Assembly: GCF_016704835.1 (NCBI RefSeq)
Contig: NZ_JADIZJ010000001.1
Coordinates: forward strand, 605,001 to 669,000
DNA from: Sphingopyxis sp.
GTDB taxonomy: Bacteria; Pseudomonadota; Alphaproteobacteria; Sphingomonadales; Sphingomonadaceae
DNA: 64,000 nucleotides
Direction: 5' to 3'
Below, piece by piece: positions 25,576 to 34,398 of the stretch (the stretch's first letter is position 1; the number at the start of each line of letters is the position of its first letter). Under the pieces are notes generated by a model. The model had not been told where the DNA came from. It saw only the letters and a list, made by a program, of their open reading frames with translations, and searched no databases. Position numbers and translations under genes: made by a program.

Positions 25576-26565
25576 ATGACCGATCAAAGCGCCGCCATCG
25601 CCCGCCTGACCACCGCCGCCACCGAACTGAGCGAGGGGCGGACATCGGGGCTGCGCTTGCTCGACGACAAAGGATTGCTGGCGGTGGTGCTCGACGTGTC
25701 GGGGCTGACGGTCGAGGATCGCAAACCGCTCGAAGACAAGCTGCGCGCCGGTCTGCTCAACGAAGCGGGGGTCAGCGAGGTCCGCATCGCGATGACCGCG
25801 GAGAAAAAGTCGATGACGATCATCGCGGTCGGTAGCGGCAAGGGCGGGGTCGGCAAATCGACTCTTGCCGCCAATCTGGCGGTCGCGCTGCAGCGGCGCG
25901 GGGTGAAAGTCGGGCTGGTCGACGCCGACATCTATGGCCCGTCGCAGCCGCGTCTGATGGACAGCGAAGGCGTCAAACCCGAATCGCGCGGATCGAAACT
26001 GATCCCCGTCCCCAACGCCTATGGCGTGCCGATGCTGTCGACGGGGCAGATCGCCGCGCCGGGGCAAGCGATCGCGTGGCGCGGGCCGATGGCAGGCAAG
26101 GCGCTCGAACAACTGGTCGACGCGAGCTGGGGCGATATCGACACGCTGATCGTCGATTTGCCGCCTGGCACCGGCGACGTCCAGCTGACGATGATCCAGA
26201 AACACAAACCTGCAGGCGCGGTGATCGTATCGACGCCGCAGGATCTGGCGCTAATGGACGCGACGCGCGCGATCAGCCTGTTCGAGCAGGCCGACGTGCC
26301 GATCATCGGGCTGGTCGAAAATATGGCGGGTTATGCCTGTCCGCATTGCGGCGAAGTCAGCGACCCGTTCGGCAGCGGCGGTGCCGAAGCCGCGGCAATG
26401 ACGATGGGCTTCGACTTCCTCGGCCGCGTCCCGCTATCGATGGGCATCCGGCTGGCCAGCGACGGCGGCGTGCCGCCCGCCGCCGGAACCGACCCGGCGG
26501 GCGAGCCGTTCCATGCGATAGCGGCGAAGGTCGCGGACTGGCTGAGCACGCGCAAACCGAGGTAA
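25576..26565 (+). CDS. mrp: Mrp/NBP35 family iron-sulfur carrier ATPase
   Basis: The 329-residue P-loop ATPase is thought to carry and transfer Fe-S clusters to apoproteins. It has an N-terminal MIP18-like domain (about residues 1-80), then the deviant Walker A GSGKGGVGKST, the family motif DADIYGPSQPRLM, and the cluster-binding pair in YACPHCGE. The length is normal. The ATG at 25576 (MTDQSAAIARLT) fits the family start. The gene is 5 bases from the next gene and divergent from hflK. Confidence 0.93.
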   Translation: MTDQSAAIARLTTAATELSEGRTSGLRLLDDKGLLAVVLDVSGLTVEDRKPLEDKLRAGLLNEAGVSEVRIAMTAEKKSMTIIAVGSGKGGVGKSTLAANLAVALQRRGVKVGLVDADIYGPSQPRLMDSEGVKPESRGSKLIPVPNAYGVPMLSTGQIAAPGQAIAWRGPMAGKALEQLVDASWGDIDTLIVDLPPGTGDVQLTMIQKHKPAGAVIVSTPQDLALMDATRAISLFEQADVPIIGLVENMAGYACPHCGEVSDPFGSGGAEAAAMTMGFDFLGRVPLSMGIRLASDGGVPPAAGTDPAGEPFHAIAAKVADWLSTRKPR

Positions 26566-26570
26566 TAGAC

Positions 26571-26993
26571 ATGGCGATCAACGACGAGGGTGAAATTCGC
26601 GAATTGCTGGGACAGAAACGCCGCATCGCTGTGGTCGGCGCCTCGCCGAACCCGGCGCGCGCGTCGAACGGCGTCCTCGCCTTTCTGGTCGCGCAGGGTC
26701 ATGACGTGATCGCGGTCAATCCGGGGCATGCCGGCACAACAATCCACGGCGCGCCCGTCGTCGCGACCCTCGCCGATGTCGAGCCGCCCGCCGAGATCGT
26801 CGATATTTTTCGCAATAGCGAGGATGCCGGGTCGGCGGTCGACGAGGCGATCGTCCATGGCGCCAAGGCGGTGTGGATGCAGCTGGGCGTGATCAATGAC
26901 GCTGCAGCGAAGCGCGCCGATGTGGCGGGGCTGACGGCGGTCATGGACCGCTGTCCCAAGATCGAGATTCCGCGGTTGGGGTTGCTGCGGTGA
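26571..26993 (+). CDS. CoA-binding (Rossmann) domain protein, YccU type
   Basis: The 140-residue protein is a single CoA-binding domain. The nucleotide-binding loop is IAVVGASPNPARASNGVLAF and the end GLTAVMDRCPKIEIPRLGL is typical of the YccU group. These small proteins bind CoA, but their role is unknown. It starts 5 bases after mrp (ATG at 26571) and its stop overlaps the GTG start of the next gene (GTGA). Confidence 0.9.
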   Translation: MAINDEGEIRELLGQKRRIAVVGASPNPARASNGVLAFLVAQGHDVIAVNPGHAGTTIHGAPVVATLADVEPPAEIVDIFRNSEDAGSAVDEAIVHGAKAVWMQLGVINDAAAKRADVAGLTAVMDRCPKIEIPRLGLLR

Positions 26994-27586
26994 AGGCGGC
27001 GCTCGCCCTGCTCGCCGCCACCGCACTGACCGGTTGCGCCTCGGCCCGGGTTCACGCCAACCCGCAAGACGCTTTCTTCGCAGCAATCACCGCCCATTGC
27101 GGCAAGGCGTATGCGGGCAGGATCGCAAGCGATCAGGAGGCCGATGCCGACATGCGCGGCACGGCGATGGTGATGCATGTCCGCAGCTGTACGCCCGACC
27201 GCATCGAAATCCCTTTTCATATCGAAGGGCTTGGCCCCGACGGCGGCTGGGACCGCTCGCGCACCTGGGTCATCACCCGGACCATGACAGGGCTGCGCCT
27301 CAAGCACGACCATCGCCACGCCGACGGCAGCAAGGATGAGCTGACGATGTATGGCGGCGACACCAAAGACGTCGGCACGTCGGCGCGCCAGACCTTTCCA
27401 GTCGATGCCGAATCGATCGCGCTGTTCACCCGTACCGGGCGCAGTGTGTCGAACACTAATATCTGGTCGGTCGAAACGACGCCCGATGGCTACACCTACG
27501 GCCTGAACCGCGAAGGGCGCGATTTCCGCGTGACCTTCGATTACCGCCAGCCGGTCTCTCCGCCGCCTGCGCCTTGGGGCTGGTAG
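26990..27586 (+). CDS. Lipoprotein of unknown function
   Basis: The 198-residue protein has a short lipoprotein signal (MKAALALLAATALTGCASA) with lipobox LTGC and Cys at residue 16, so it should be anchored to a membrane. Two other Cys (TAHCGKAY, VRSCTPDR) might form a disulfide. The end SPPPAPWGW is Pro-rich. It starts with GTG overlapping the previous stop and so belongs to the mrp operon. I do not recognise a named family. Confidence 0.8.
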   Translation: MKAALALLAATALTGCASARVHANPQDAFFAAITAHCGKAYAGRIASDQEADADMRGTAMVMHVRSCTPDRIEIPFHIEGLGPDGGWDRSRTWVITRTMTGLRLKHDHRHADGSKDELTMYGGDTKDVGTSARQTFPVDAESIALFTRTGRSVSNTNIWSVETTPDGYTYGLNREGRDFRVTFDYRQPVSPPPAPWGW

Positions 27587-27679
27587 GGGAGAATCGTCCC
27601 TGTCGCGCAGCGATCGGGAGGATCGCATTCGCTCAAAAGCCTTTGCCCTCGCGACTCGCCCCGCTTATCAGCGTCGGCG

Positions 27680-29968
27680 ATGGTGGGCATTCGCGACACG
27701 GTAGGGAAAAACAAATCGCGGCTGCCGCGGGTCAGCCGCCGCCAGATGCTGGTCGGCGCGACCGCGGCGGGCGGGCTGGCCATCGCATGGAGCCTGTGGC
27801 CGCGTGCCTATCAGCCGAACCTGACCGCGGCGCCCGACGAGCATGTCTTCAACGCGTTCCTCAAAATCGGCGACGATGGGCATATCAGTGCGGTCGTCCC
27901 CCAATGCGAGATGGGCCAGGGCGTCACCACGCTGCTGCCGCAGATCATGGCCGATGAGCTCGGCGCCGACTGGCGGACAATCGCGGTCGAAACCGCACCG
28001 ATCAGCCCGCTTTATACCAACACATTGCTGGTCGATGAGGATAGCGCGGTTTTTACCCCGCGCGCCGGGGTGCCCGATTTCGTGTCCGACGTGCGCGGCT
28101 GGGTGCGGCGCGAATGGGCAGTGCGGAACGCGGTGATGCTGACCGCGAACAGCTCGTCGGTGCGGATGTTCGAGGCGCCGTGCCGCGCCGCGGCGGCGCA
28201 GGCGCGGGCGCTGTTGATGATGGCGGCGGCGGCGCGCTGGGACGCCGATTGGGAAGACTGCGATACGCAGGACGGCTTCGTCCTATTGGGCAAGAGGAAG
28301 CTGCGCTTTGGTGAGCTTGCTGCCGCGGCGGCATTGCTCGAACCGCCCGCCGAACCCGTCTATCGCGCCAGCAGCGGCGATCCCCTTTATGGCAAAGAGC
28401 TGACGCGGCTCGACCTGCCCGCGAAGATCGACGGCTCGGCCAATTATGCGGGGGACATTCGCCTTCCCGACATGGTTTTCGCGGCAATCCGGCAGGGGCC
28501 GCTCGGCGCGACGCGACTGAAAAGCATCGACCGCAAGCAAGGCATGGCGTCGCCGGGTCTGCTCCACGTCGTCACCCACGAACGCTGGGTCGCGGCGGTG
28601 GCGCGCAACTGGTGGGCAGCGAATCGCGCGCTCGACCGCTTTGCCCCGGTGTTCGAAACCGCGGGAACACCGATCTCGACCGACCGGATAGACGCGGCGC
28701 TGAAACAGGCGCTGAAGGACGGCGGCTACCGTGTATCGCACAAGGGCGACGTCGCCGAGGCGATGACCGGGCGGACCAAAGTCGCGGTCGAATATGCAGT
28801 CGCGCCCGCACTTCATGCGCCAATCGAAACGCGCAGTGCTACCGCTGCCCCCGACGGCGCCAGGTTGCGCGTCTGGGTCGCGACGCAGGCGCCCGCCCAA
28901 TGCCGCGACGCCATCGCACGGGCGACAGGGCTGGCCATGGGTGATGTCATCTTGTTCCCGATGATGGCGGGCGGATCGTTCGACGCCTGCCTCGACCATA
29001 GCGCCGCGGTGCAGGCGGCGATCATCGCGCGACAAGTCGGCCGCCCGGTCCAACTCGCCTGGTCGCGCGCCGAAGAGATCATGCGCCTGCCGCCGCGCGC
29101 GCCGGCGCGGGCGCGGCTGAGCGCGACGCTGAACGCGGCCGGCGGAATTGACGCGCTGGTGAGCCGGATCGCGGTGCCGCCGACCAATCACGAAGTCCGC
29201 GCGCGGCTGTTCGACAATATTCCCGCCGACGTCGCGCAGCGCGCCGCGGCGGGCAGCGCCGACGCCGCCGCGGTCGAGGGCGCGGCGAGCAGCTATGCGA
29301 TTCCACACCACGCGGTCGATCATTGCCCCGCCGACATCGGCCTGCCCACCGGGCGGTGGCGCGGCAATGCTGACAGCTATACCGCCTTTTTCACCGAATC
29401 CTTCATTGACGAAATGGCGGCGCGCGCCGGGACCGACGGCTTATCCTATCGTATCGCGATGCTCGGCGACGCGCCGCTGCTCGCGCGCTGCCTGCTCACA
29501 GCGACCAGCCTTGGCGGCTGGGAAGGCGGCGTGTCGGGGACCGCGCAGGGGCTAGCGTGCCACAGCATGCGCGGCAGCCATATCGCGCTGATGGCGACGG
29601 CGCGGCAGAGCGACAAGGGGTTGCAGGTCGAACAGCTGGTTGCCGTCGTCGACGCCGGGCGTCTCGTCAATCCGTCGATCGCGCGGCAGCAGATCGAGGG
29701 CGGGCTGGTCTTTGGCCTCGCCGCCGCGATCGGCGCGACGACCGACTATGAAGGCGGTGTCGCGACGGCGCGCAAGCTGGCGCAGCTGGGCCTGCCGCGC
29801 CTGTCGCAGACCCCTCAAATCCTCGTCGAATTGGTCGACAGCGACCGCGAGCCTGGCGGCTTGGGCGAAATCGCAGTGCCCGTCGTCGCGCCCGCGATAG
29901 CCAATGCGATGTTCGCGGCGACCGGCCGCCGCATCCGCCGCCTGCCGCTTTCAGCGCACCCTCTATGA
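27680..29968 (+). CDS. Molybdopterin-dependent hydroxylase large subunit (IorB / xanthine dehydrogenase family), Tat-exported
   Basis: The 762-residue protein resembles the beta subunit of isoquinoline 1-oxidoreductase and related aldehyde dehydrogenases. A Tat-type signal is visible (SRRQMLVGATAAGGLAIAW), so it should be folded with its Mo cofactor and exported. Cofactor-contact blocks include PQCEMGQGVTTLLPQI, AGGSFDACLDH and the late GGLGEIAVPVVAPAIANA, where the Glu of GLGE is the usual catalytic base. Oddly, no small 2Fe-2S subunit or cytochrome gene is nearby; hemH follows directly with an ATGA overlap. The substrate is unknown. Confidence 0.88.
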   Translation: MVGIRDTVGKNKSRLPRVSRRQMLVGATAAGGLAIAWSLWPRAYQPNLTAAPDEHVFNAFLKIGDDGHISAVVPQCEMGQGVTTLLPQIMADELGADWRTIAVETAPISPLYTNTLLVDEDSAVFTPRAGVPDFVSDVRGWVRREWAVRNAVMLTANSSSVRMFEAPCRAAAAQARALLMMAAAARWDADWEDCDTQDGFVLLGKRKLRFGELAAAAALLEPPAEPVYRASSGDPLYGKELTRLDLPAKIDGSANYAGDIRLPDMVFAAIRQGPLGATRLKSIDRKQGMASPGLLHVVTHERWVAAVARNWWAANRALDRFAPVFETAGTPISTDRIDAALKQALKDGGYRVSHKGDVAEAMTGRTKVAVEYAVAPALHAPIETRSATAAPDGARLRVWVATQAPAQCRDAIARATGLAMGDVILFPMMAGGSFDACLDHSAAVQAAIIARQVGRPVQLAWSRAEEIMRLPPRAPARARLSATLNAAGGIDALVSRIAVPPTNHEVRARLFDNIPADVAQRAAAGSADAAAVEGAASSYAIPHHAVDHCPADIGLPTGRWRGNADSYTAFFTESFIDEMAARAGTDGLSYRIAMLGDAPLLARCLLTATSLGGWEGGVSGTAQGLACHSMRGSHIALMATARQSDKGLQVEQLVAVVDAGRLVNPSIARQQIEGGLVFGLAAAIGATTDYEGGVATARKLAQLGLPRLSQTPQILVELVDSDREPGGLGEIAVPVVAPAIANAMFAATGRRIRRLPLSAHPL

Positions 29969-30960
29969 CCCTGCCCCCCGCTCATCCGCCCGTCGTCTCT
30001 CCGCGCATCGGCGTGTTGCTCGTCAATCTGGGCACCCCCGACGCGCCCGATGCGCCGTCGGTGCGGCGCTATCTGGCCGAATTTCTATCTGACCGCCGGG
30101 TCGTCGAGATCCCGCAAATCTTGTGGCAGCCGATCCTCCGCGGCATCATCCTGACCACGCGGCCCAAAAAATCGGCGCATGCTTATGCGAAGGTGTGGAC
30201 TGAAAACGGGTCGCCGCTCGCCGCAATCAGCCGCGCGCAAAGCGAAGCGTTGCAACTGTTGTTTGGCGATGCGGTGCAGGTCGCTTATGCGATGCGGTAC
30301 GGCAAACCCGCAATCGGTCCGGCGATCGACGCTCTGATGGCGACGGGGTGCCAGCGCATTCTGATCGCGCCGATGTATCCGCAATATTGCGCGGCAACGA
30401 CCGCGACCGTGGTCGATGCGGTCGGTGAGCATTTGAAGACGCTGCGGTGGCAGCCAGCGGTGCGCTTTCTACCGCCCTATCATGACGATGCCGCCTATAT
30501 CTGCGCGCTGAAGGCGTCGGTCGAGGCGGGGCTGGCCGCGCTCGACTTCACCCCCGACGTCCTACTCGCGAGCTTCCACGGCATGCCCGAACGGACGCTG
30601 CATCTGGGCGATCCCTACCATTGCCAGTGCCGCAAGACCGCTCGACTGCTGTCCAAAGCGCTCGGCCGCCCCGTCGAGGTCGCCTTCCAGTCGCGCTTCG
30701 GCCGCGCCAAGTGGCTCGAACCCGCGACCGACACGCAGCTCGAATCATTCGGCAAAGCGGGCCAGAGCGTTGCCATATTCGCCCCCGGCTTTTCCGCCGA
30801 TTGCCTCGAAACACTCGAAGAGCTGGCCATCCGCGGCAAGGAACAATTCGAGGCCACCGGCGGCAGGCGCTTCACCTATCTGCCTTGCCTGAATGCCGAA
30901 GCCCCCGGCATGGCGATGATCGAGACGCTCGTGCGCCGCGAACTCGCAGGCTGGCTATAG
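29965..30960 (+). CDS. hemH: Ferrochelatase
   Basis: The enzyme inserts iron into protoporphyrin IX, the last step of heme synthesis, at the inner membrane. The 331-residue protein carries the start motif VLLVNLGTPDAPDAPSVRRY and the catalytic His in SFHGMPERT. The nearby DPYHCQCRKTARLL is of the alphaproteobacterial type. The length is normal. Its ATG overlaps the stop of the molybdenum hydroxylase gene by 4 bases, an unusual partner for hemH. Confidence 0.96.
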   Translation: MTLPPAHPPVVSPRIGVLLVNLGTPDAPDAPSVRRYLAEFLSDRRVVEIPQILWQPILRGIILTTRPKKSAHAYAKVWTENGSPLAAISRAQSEALQLLFGDAVQVAYAMRYGKPAIGPAIDALMATGCQRILIAPMYPQYCAATTATVVDAVGEHLKTLRWQPAVRFLPPYHDDAAYICALKASVEAGLAALDFTPDVLLASFHGMPERTLHLGDPYHCQCRKTARLLSKALGRPVEVAFQSRFGRAKWLEPATDTQLESFGKAGQSVAIFAPGFSADCLETLEELAIRGKEQFEATGGRRFTYLPCLNAEAPGMAMIETLVRRELAGWL

Positions 30961-31042
30961 TTACCAAGTGTTTAGGTCCATGCGCTAGATTGCTCCGACG
31001 CGGCACCGAAACGGTCCGGTCGTGGCAATTTGGAGATACGCA

Positions 31043-32605
31043 ATGAACCAGGTCCAATCGGCAGCGCTGACGCTCGCCGGGATCACGCTGGCCTTTGTGG
31101 CGCTCGTCTTTGCCATATGGTGGCTGCGCCGTCCGCGCACCGCACCTGCCGTGCCGCGCGTCCCGCGTGCTCCAGGTGCAAGCCGGATCCCCAAACTGTT
31201 GCGCAAGGCGAAGGTCGAGGTCGACCCGATCGAAATCTCGGCATCGCGGCTCGCCCGGGTCAGCGGGAAGGCGCCGCTCGAACCCCAGGCGCCGACCGAC
31301 TATGATTATCGGCAAATCCCCGTCTCCGATGGCGAAGACGATGCGGTCGAGGCGACGCTCGAAGCGCTGGCGGCCGAGGTCGAGGGCGAAGCGCATCGGA
31401 TCGGGAACGCCGAAATCGAAACCGAAGCCGTCACGTTGCGCCTCGTGCCGCAGATCCCGCTGCGCGATGCAATTTCGACCAACAGCTGGCTCGGCGGGCG
31501 TCCACGCTTACCCGAAGGGATGGATTGGCCGGAGATCGACGGCGAGCCCGCCGACTTCCTCGCCCAGATCGACTGCGCCAGCCTGCCGCCCGCACTGTGG
31601 GGCGGACTGGGTCCGCGCGACGGCGCTCTTGCCTTTTTTATTCATCGCCGCGGCTATCATATGCAGGTGCTGCATGTGCGCGATACCGATGTCGCAGTGT
31701 CGCCACCGCTGGCGCTCGACGATCCCGACGGATGGTTCGGCCCGCACGGCGGCCTGCGCTTCGGCGACCTCGAATCCTTTGCCGTGCGCGCCTTTCCCGA
31801 ATGGCCGGTCGATCTGGTCGCAGTACGCCCCGGCGACGGCGATCCGCGGGTCGAGGCCGATCCCAGCGAAACTGGCGCGATGCTGTACAACCGCAGCTAT
31901 GACATCGCCGATCCGGCCTTCCATCCGTTCGACTGGGGCAGCATGACCGCGATGGTCGCGATCCTCGAAATGCGGCTCGACCGGTTGATGACCGACGCTG
32001 TGCCGTCGCCGGGGGCAAGCGCTGAGGACATTGTGACCTTGGAGCAGCGCGCCGAGATCAATCGCGAAGCGCGCGTCCGCGCCGCGGAGATTGTCGCCAT
32101 CGTCCACGAAAGCGCCGCGAAAGAAGCTTTTTCGACAAGCGACGCCAGCGCGGTGATGGCGGCGCTGCACGCGGTCCATTGGGCCAAGGCGGTGCACCGG
32201 ATCGACCCCGAAACCGGCGCAGACGCGTACGACACCATCACTTTGCCGCTGACCACGCACCGCGCCGACGCCAATTTGTGGGTGCATGATTATCAGACGA
32301 TCCTGTTTGATCGCGCCAAACACGCCTGGTGCGCCAACCCGGACAGCCTTTCGGCGCCGATGCGCGCCTTTTTCGAGCCCTATTGGCGCGACCTGGCTGC
32401 GCGCGAAATGGCGGCAATCGGGCATGAACCCTTCCGCTATGTCCATGATTATGACGAGGATCGTGACGCCGTCTTGCTCGATCTGCCGACCAGCGGGTTG
32501 ATGAGCCGGATATTCGGCGACTGCGACAATCTGGTCGTCACGATCGACAAGGCCGACTTGGCAGTGGGTAACTTTACCAAGCTGCGGGTGCAGGTGAGCA
32601 ACTAA
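31043..32605 (+). CDS. DUF1963 (YwqG-like) membrane-anchored protein
   Basis: The 520-residue protein has one N-terminal helix (ALTLAGITLAFVALVFAIWW), a Pro/Arg-rich linker and a large domain. The domain contains the DUF1963 pattern: SWLGGRPRLPEGMDWP, PADFLAQIDCASLPPALW and GALAFFIHRRGYHMQVL. I chose the ATG at 31043 (MNQVQSAALTLAG), which follows GGAGATACGCA. The role of YwqG-like proteins is unknown. It stands alone between hemH and phaB. Confidence 0.82.
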   Translation: MNQVQSAALTLAGITLAFVALVFAIWWLRRPRTAPAVPRVPRAPGASRIPKLLRKAKVEVDPIEISASRLARVSGKAPLEPQAPTDYDYRQIPVSDGEDDAVEATLEALAAEVEGEAHRIGNAEIETEAVTLRLVPQIPLRDAISTNSWLGGRPRLPEGMDWPEIDGEPADFLAQIDCASLPPALWGGLGPRDGALAFFIHRRGYHMQVLHVRDTDVAVSPPLALDDPDGWFGPHGGLRFGDLESFAVRAFPEWPVDLVAVRPGDGDPRVEADPSETGAMLYNRSYDIADPAFHPFDWGSMTAMVAILEMRLDRLMTDAVPSPGASAEDIVTLEQRAEINREARVRAAEIVAIVHESAAKEAFSTSDASAVMAALHAVHWAKAVHRIDPETGADAYDTITLPLTTHRADANLWVHDYQTILFDRAKHAWCANPDSLSAPMRAFFEPYWRDLAAREMAAIGHEPFRYVHDYDEDRDAVLLDLPTSGLMSRIFGDCDNLVVTIDKADLAVGNFTKLRVQVSN

Positions 32606-32728
32606 GGTCAGACCCGGGCCGCCGTCAATGCCGCCGAATAGCTTTGCAATTGACGTTCCGGTAAACTTGCGGCGGCCGCGTGCGCGCCCTAATCATGATG
32701 CCATAAGCTCGATGGGAGAGTAGATTAT

Positions 32729-33451
32729 ATGGCACGCGTAGCAATCGTCACCGGCGGCAGCCGGGGCATCGGCGAGGCAATCAGCCTCAAATTGCAGGAA
32801 CAGGGCGTCACCGTCATCGCGAACTATGGGGGCAATGACGAAAAGGCGAAGGCCTTTACCGAACGCACCGGCATCGCCGCAATGAAATGGGACGTCGGCG
32901 ACCATCAGGCGTGCCTCGATAGCTGCGCGCGCATCGCCGAAAAATTTGGCCCCGTCGACATCGTCGTCAACAACGCCGGCATCACCCGCGACGGCACCCT
33001 CGCCCGAATGAGCTATACCGACTGGGACGACGTGATGCGCGTCAATCTCGGCGGCTGCTTCAACATGGCCAAGGCGTGCTTTCCAGGCATGGTCGAACGC
33101 GGCTGGGGCCGCATCGTCAATATCGGGTCGATCAACGGCCAGGCAGGGCAATATGGCCAGGTCAATTATGCCGCCGCCAAATCGGGCATCCACGGCTTTA
33201 CCAAGGCGCTGGCGCAGGAAGGCGCCAAGAAGGGCGTCACCGTCAACGCGATCGCGCCAGGCTATATCGACACCGACATGGTCGCCGCGGTGCCGCCGCA
33301 GGTGCTGGAAAAGATCGTTGCCAAGATCCCGGTCGGCCGGCTGGGCCAGGCCGATGAAATCGCGCGCGGGGTAGCGTTCCTGTGCAGCGAAGATGCGGGA
33401 TTCGTGACCGGATCGACGATGTCGATCAACGGCGGGCAGCATATGTACTGA
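32729..33451 (+). CDS. phaB: Acetoacetyl-CoA reductase (short-chain dehydrogenase)
   Basis: PhaB reduces acetoacetyl-CoA to (R)-3-hydroxybutyryl-CoA with NADPH for polyhydroxybutyrate. The 240-residue short-chain dehydrogenase has the cofactor motif GGSRGIGEA, the Ser in NIGSINGQAGQYGQ and the catalytic pair in NYAAAKSG. The block PVDIVVNNAGITRDGTLARM is very characteristic of PhaB. GGGAGAG before the ATG supports the start. No phaA or phaC gene is nearby. Confidence 0.94.
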   Translation: MARVAIVTGGSRGIGEAISLKLQEQGVTVIANYGGNDEKAKAFTERTGIAAMKWDVGDHQACLDSCARIAEKFGPVDIVVNNAGITRDGTLARMSYTDWDDVMRVNLGGCFNMAKACFPGMVERGWGRIVNIGSINGQAGQYGQVNYAAAKSGIHGFTKALAQEGAKKGVTVNAIAPGYIDTDMVAAVPPQVLEKIVAKIPVGRLGQADEIARGVAFLCSEDAGFVTGSTMSINGGQHMY

Positions 33452-33622
33452 CCGGCCGAGGTCGCCAGCGAAGCCATTGGCGCCAGCGAACGGCGAACTG
33501 GCAACCGGTGGCGAAGCCGCGGTCCGGCACGGCCAGCGGTGCGGCGATCAGCAAGATCGTCGAACCTGTCTGACGGCGGGCGGCGGCTTTGCCGTCGCCG
33601 CTTGAGGCGCTACACCGACGAT

Positions 33623-34165
33623 ATGACCGACGCGTCCCTAACCGCTGCCCAGCGCGACCTTTCGCAAGCCTACGCCGGCGGCGCCCCCGGTGTCCTCGTC
33701 TCGGGCCTCGTCTGGCTGATCGCCGGAATCATTTGGCAGCTGCACGGCATCAGCGCCGCCTTTGCCGCGCTGTTCTTCGGCGGCATGGCGATCCACCCGC
33801 TGGGCGTCCTGATCGAACGTATCGCCTTGCGCGCCCCCAAGGCGACAGTCGGCAAGCCGCTCGAAACGCTCGCGAGCGAAGCGACGATCCCGCTTTTCGC
33901 CGGGATGATGATCGCGTGGGTGATGCTGGTCCGCGCACCCGACCTCGCCATCCCCACCTTCGCCGCCATCGTCGGCGCGCGCTATTTCCTGTTTCGGACG
34001 CTATATGGTGAGGTCGGCTATTGGGGGCTCGGCGGCGTGATCCTGCTCGTGGCCGGTCTGGCGCTTTTCGGCCTCAAGACCCCTCCCAATCTAGGCTTCG
34101 TCGTCGGCGCGATCGAATTCGTGGCAGCCGCATGGATCCTGCAACGCTGGCGCGCTCGCCGTTGA
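33623..34165 (+). CDS. Integral membrane protein (about five helices)
   Basis: The 180-residue polytopic protein starts MTDASLTAAQRDLSQAYAGG. Helices are visible around LVSGLVWLIAGIIWQL, AAFAALFFGGMAIHPLGVL, TIPLFAGMMIAWVML, GLGGVILLVAGLALFGL and NLGFVVGAIEFVAAAWIL. The shape and the motif AYAGGAPGVLVSGLVWLIAG recall the DUF7010 group, but I am not certain. I chose the ATG at 33623. The stop overlaps the TTG start of the next gene, so the two are coupled. Confidence 0.75.
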   Translation: MTDASLTAAQRDLSQAYAGGAPGVLVSGLVWLIAGIIWQLHGISAAFAALFFGGMAIHPLGVLIERIALRAPKATVGKPLETLASEATIPLFAGMMIAWVMLVRAPDLAIPTFAAIVGARYFLFRTLYGEVGYWGLGGVILLVAGLALFGLKTPPNLGFVVGAIEFVAAAWILQRWRARR

Positions 34166-34398
34166 GCGCGCCGCTCCATCCTCCGGTCAAACGCTCGGTG
34201 ACGATCGCGGGCCATCCGACCTCGATCAGCCTCGAGCCGATGTTCTGGGACGCGCTCGAGGCCGAAGCCGCCCGCCAGGCGCTCCCCGTCAACGCGCTCG
34301 TCGCGCGGATCGACGTCGAACGGATGGAAGCGGGCGACCCGCCGAACCTGACCTCGGCGATCCGGCAATGGTTGTGGCGGGGACGCGCCGCCGACTAG
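34162..34398 (+). CDS. Ribbon-helix-helix domain protein
   Basis: The 78-residue protein has a single ribbon-helix-helix-like domain: KRSVTIAGHPTSISLEPMFW as the strand and first turn, then ALEAEAARQALPVNALVARI and a C-terminal LTSAIRQWLW helix. This group (RHH_4) is common in alphaproteobacteria and is assumed to bind DNA. I chose the TTG at 34162, which overlaps the TGA of the membrane gene (TTGA). The stop TAG shares CTAG with the stop of the convergent ATP-grasp gene. Confidence 0.75.
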   Translation: MSAPLHPPVKRSVTIAGHPTSISLEPMFWDALEAEAARQALPVNALVARIDVERMEAGDPPNLTSAIRQWLWRGRAAD

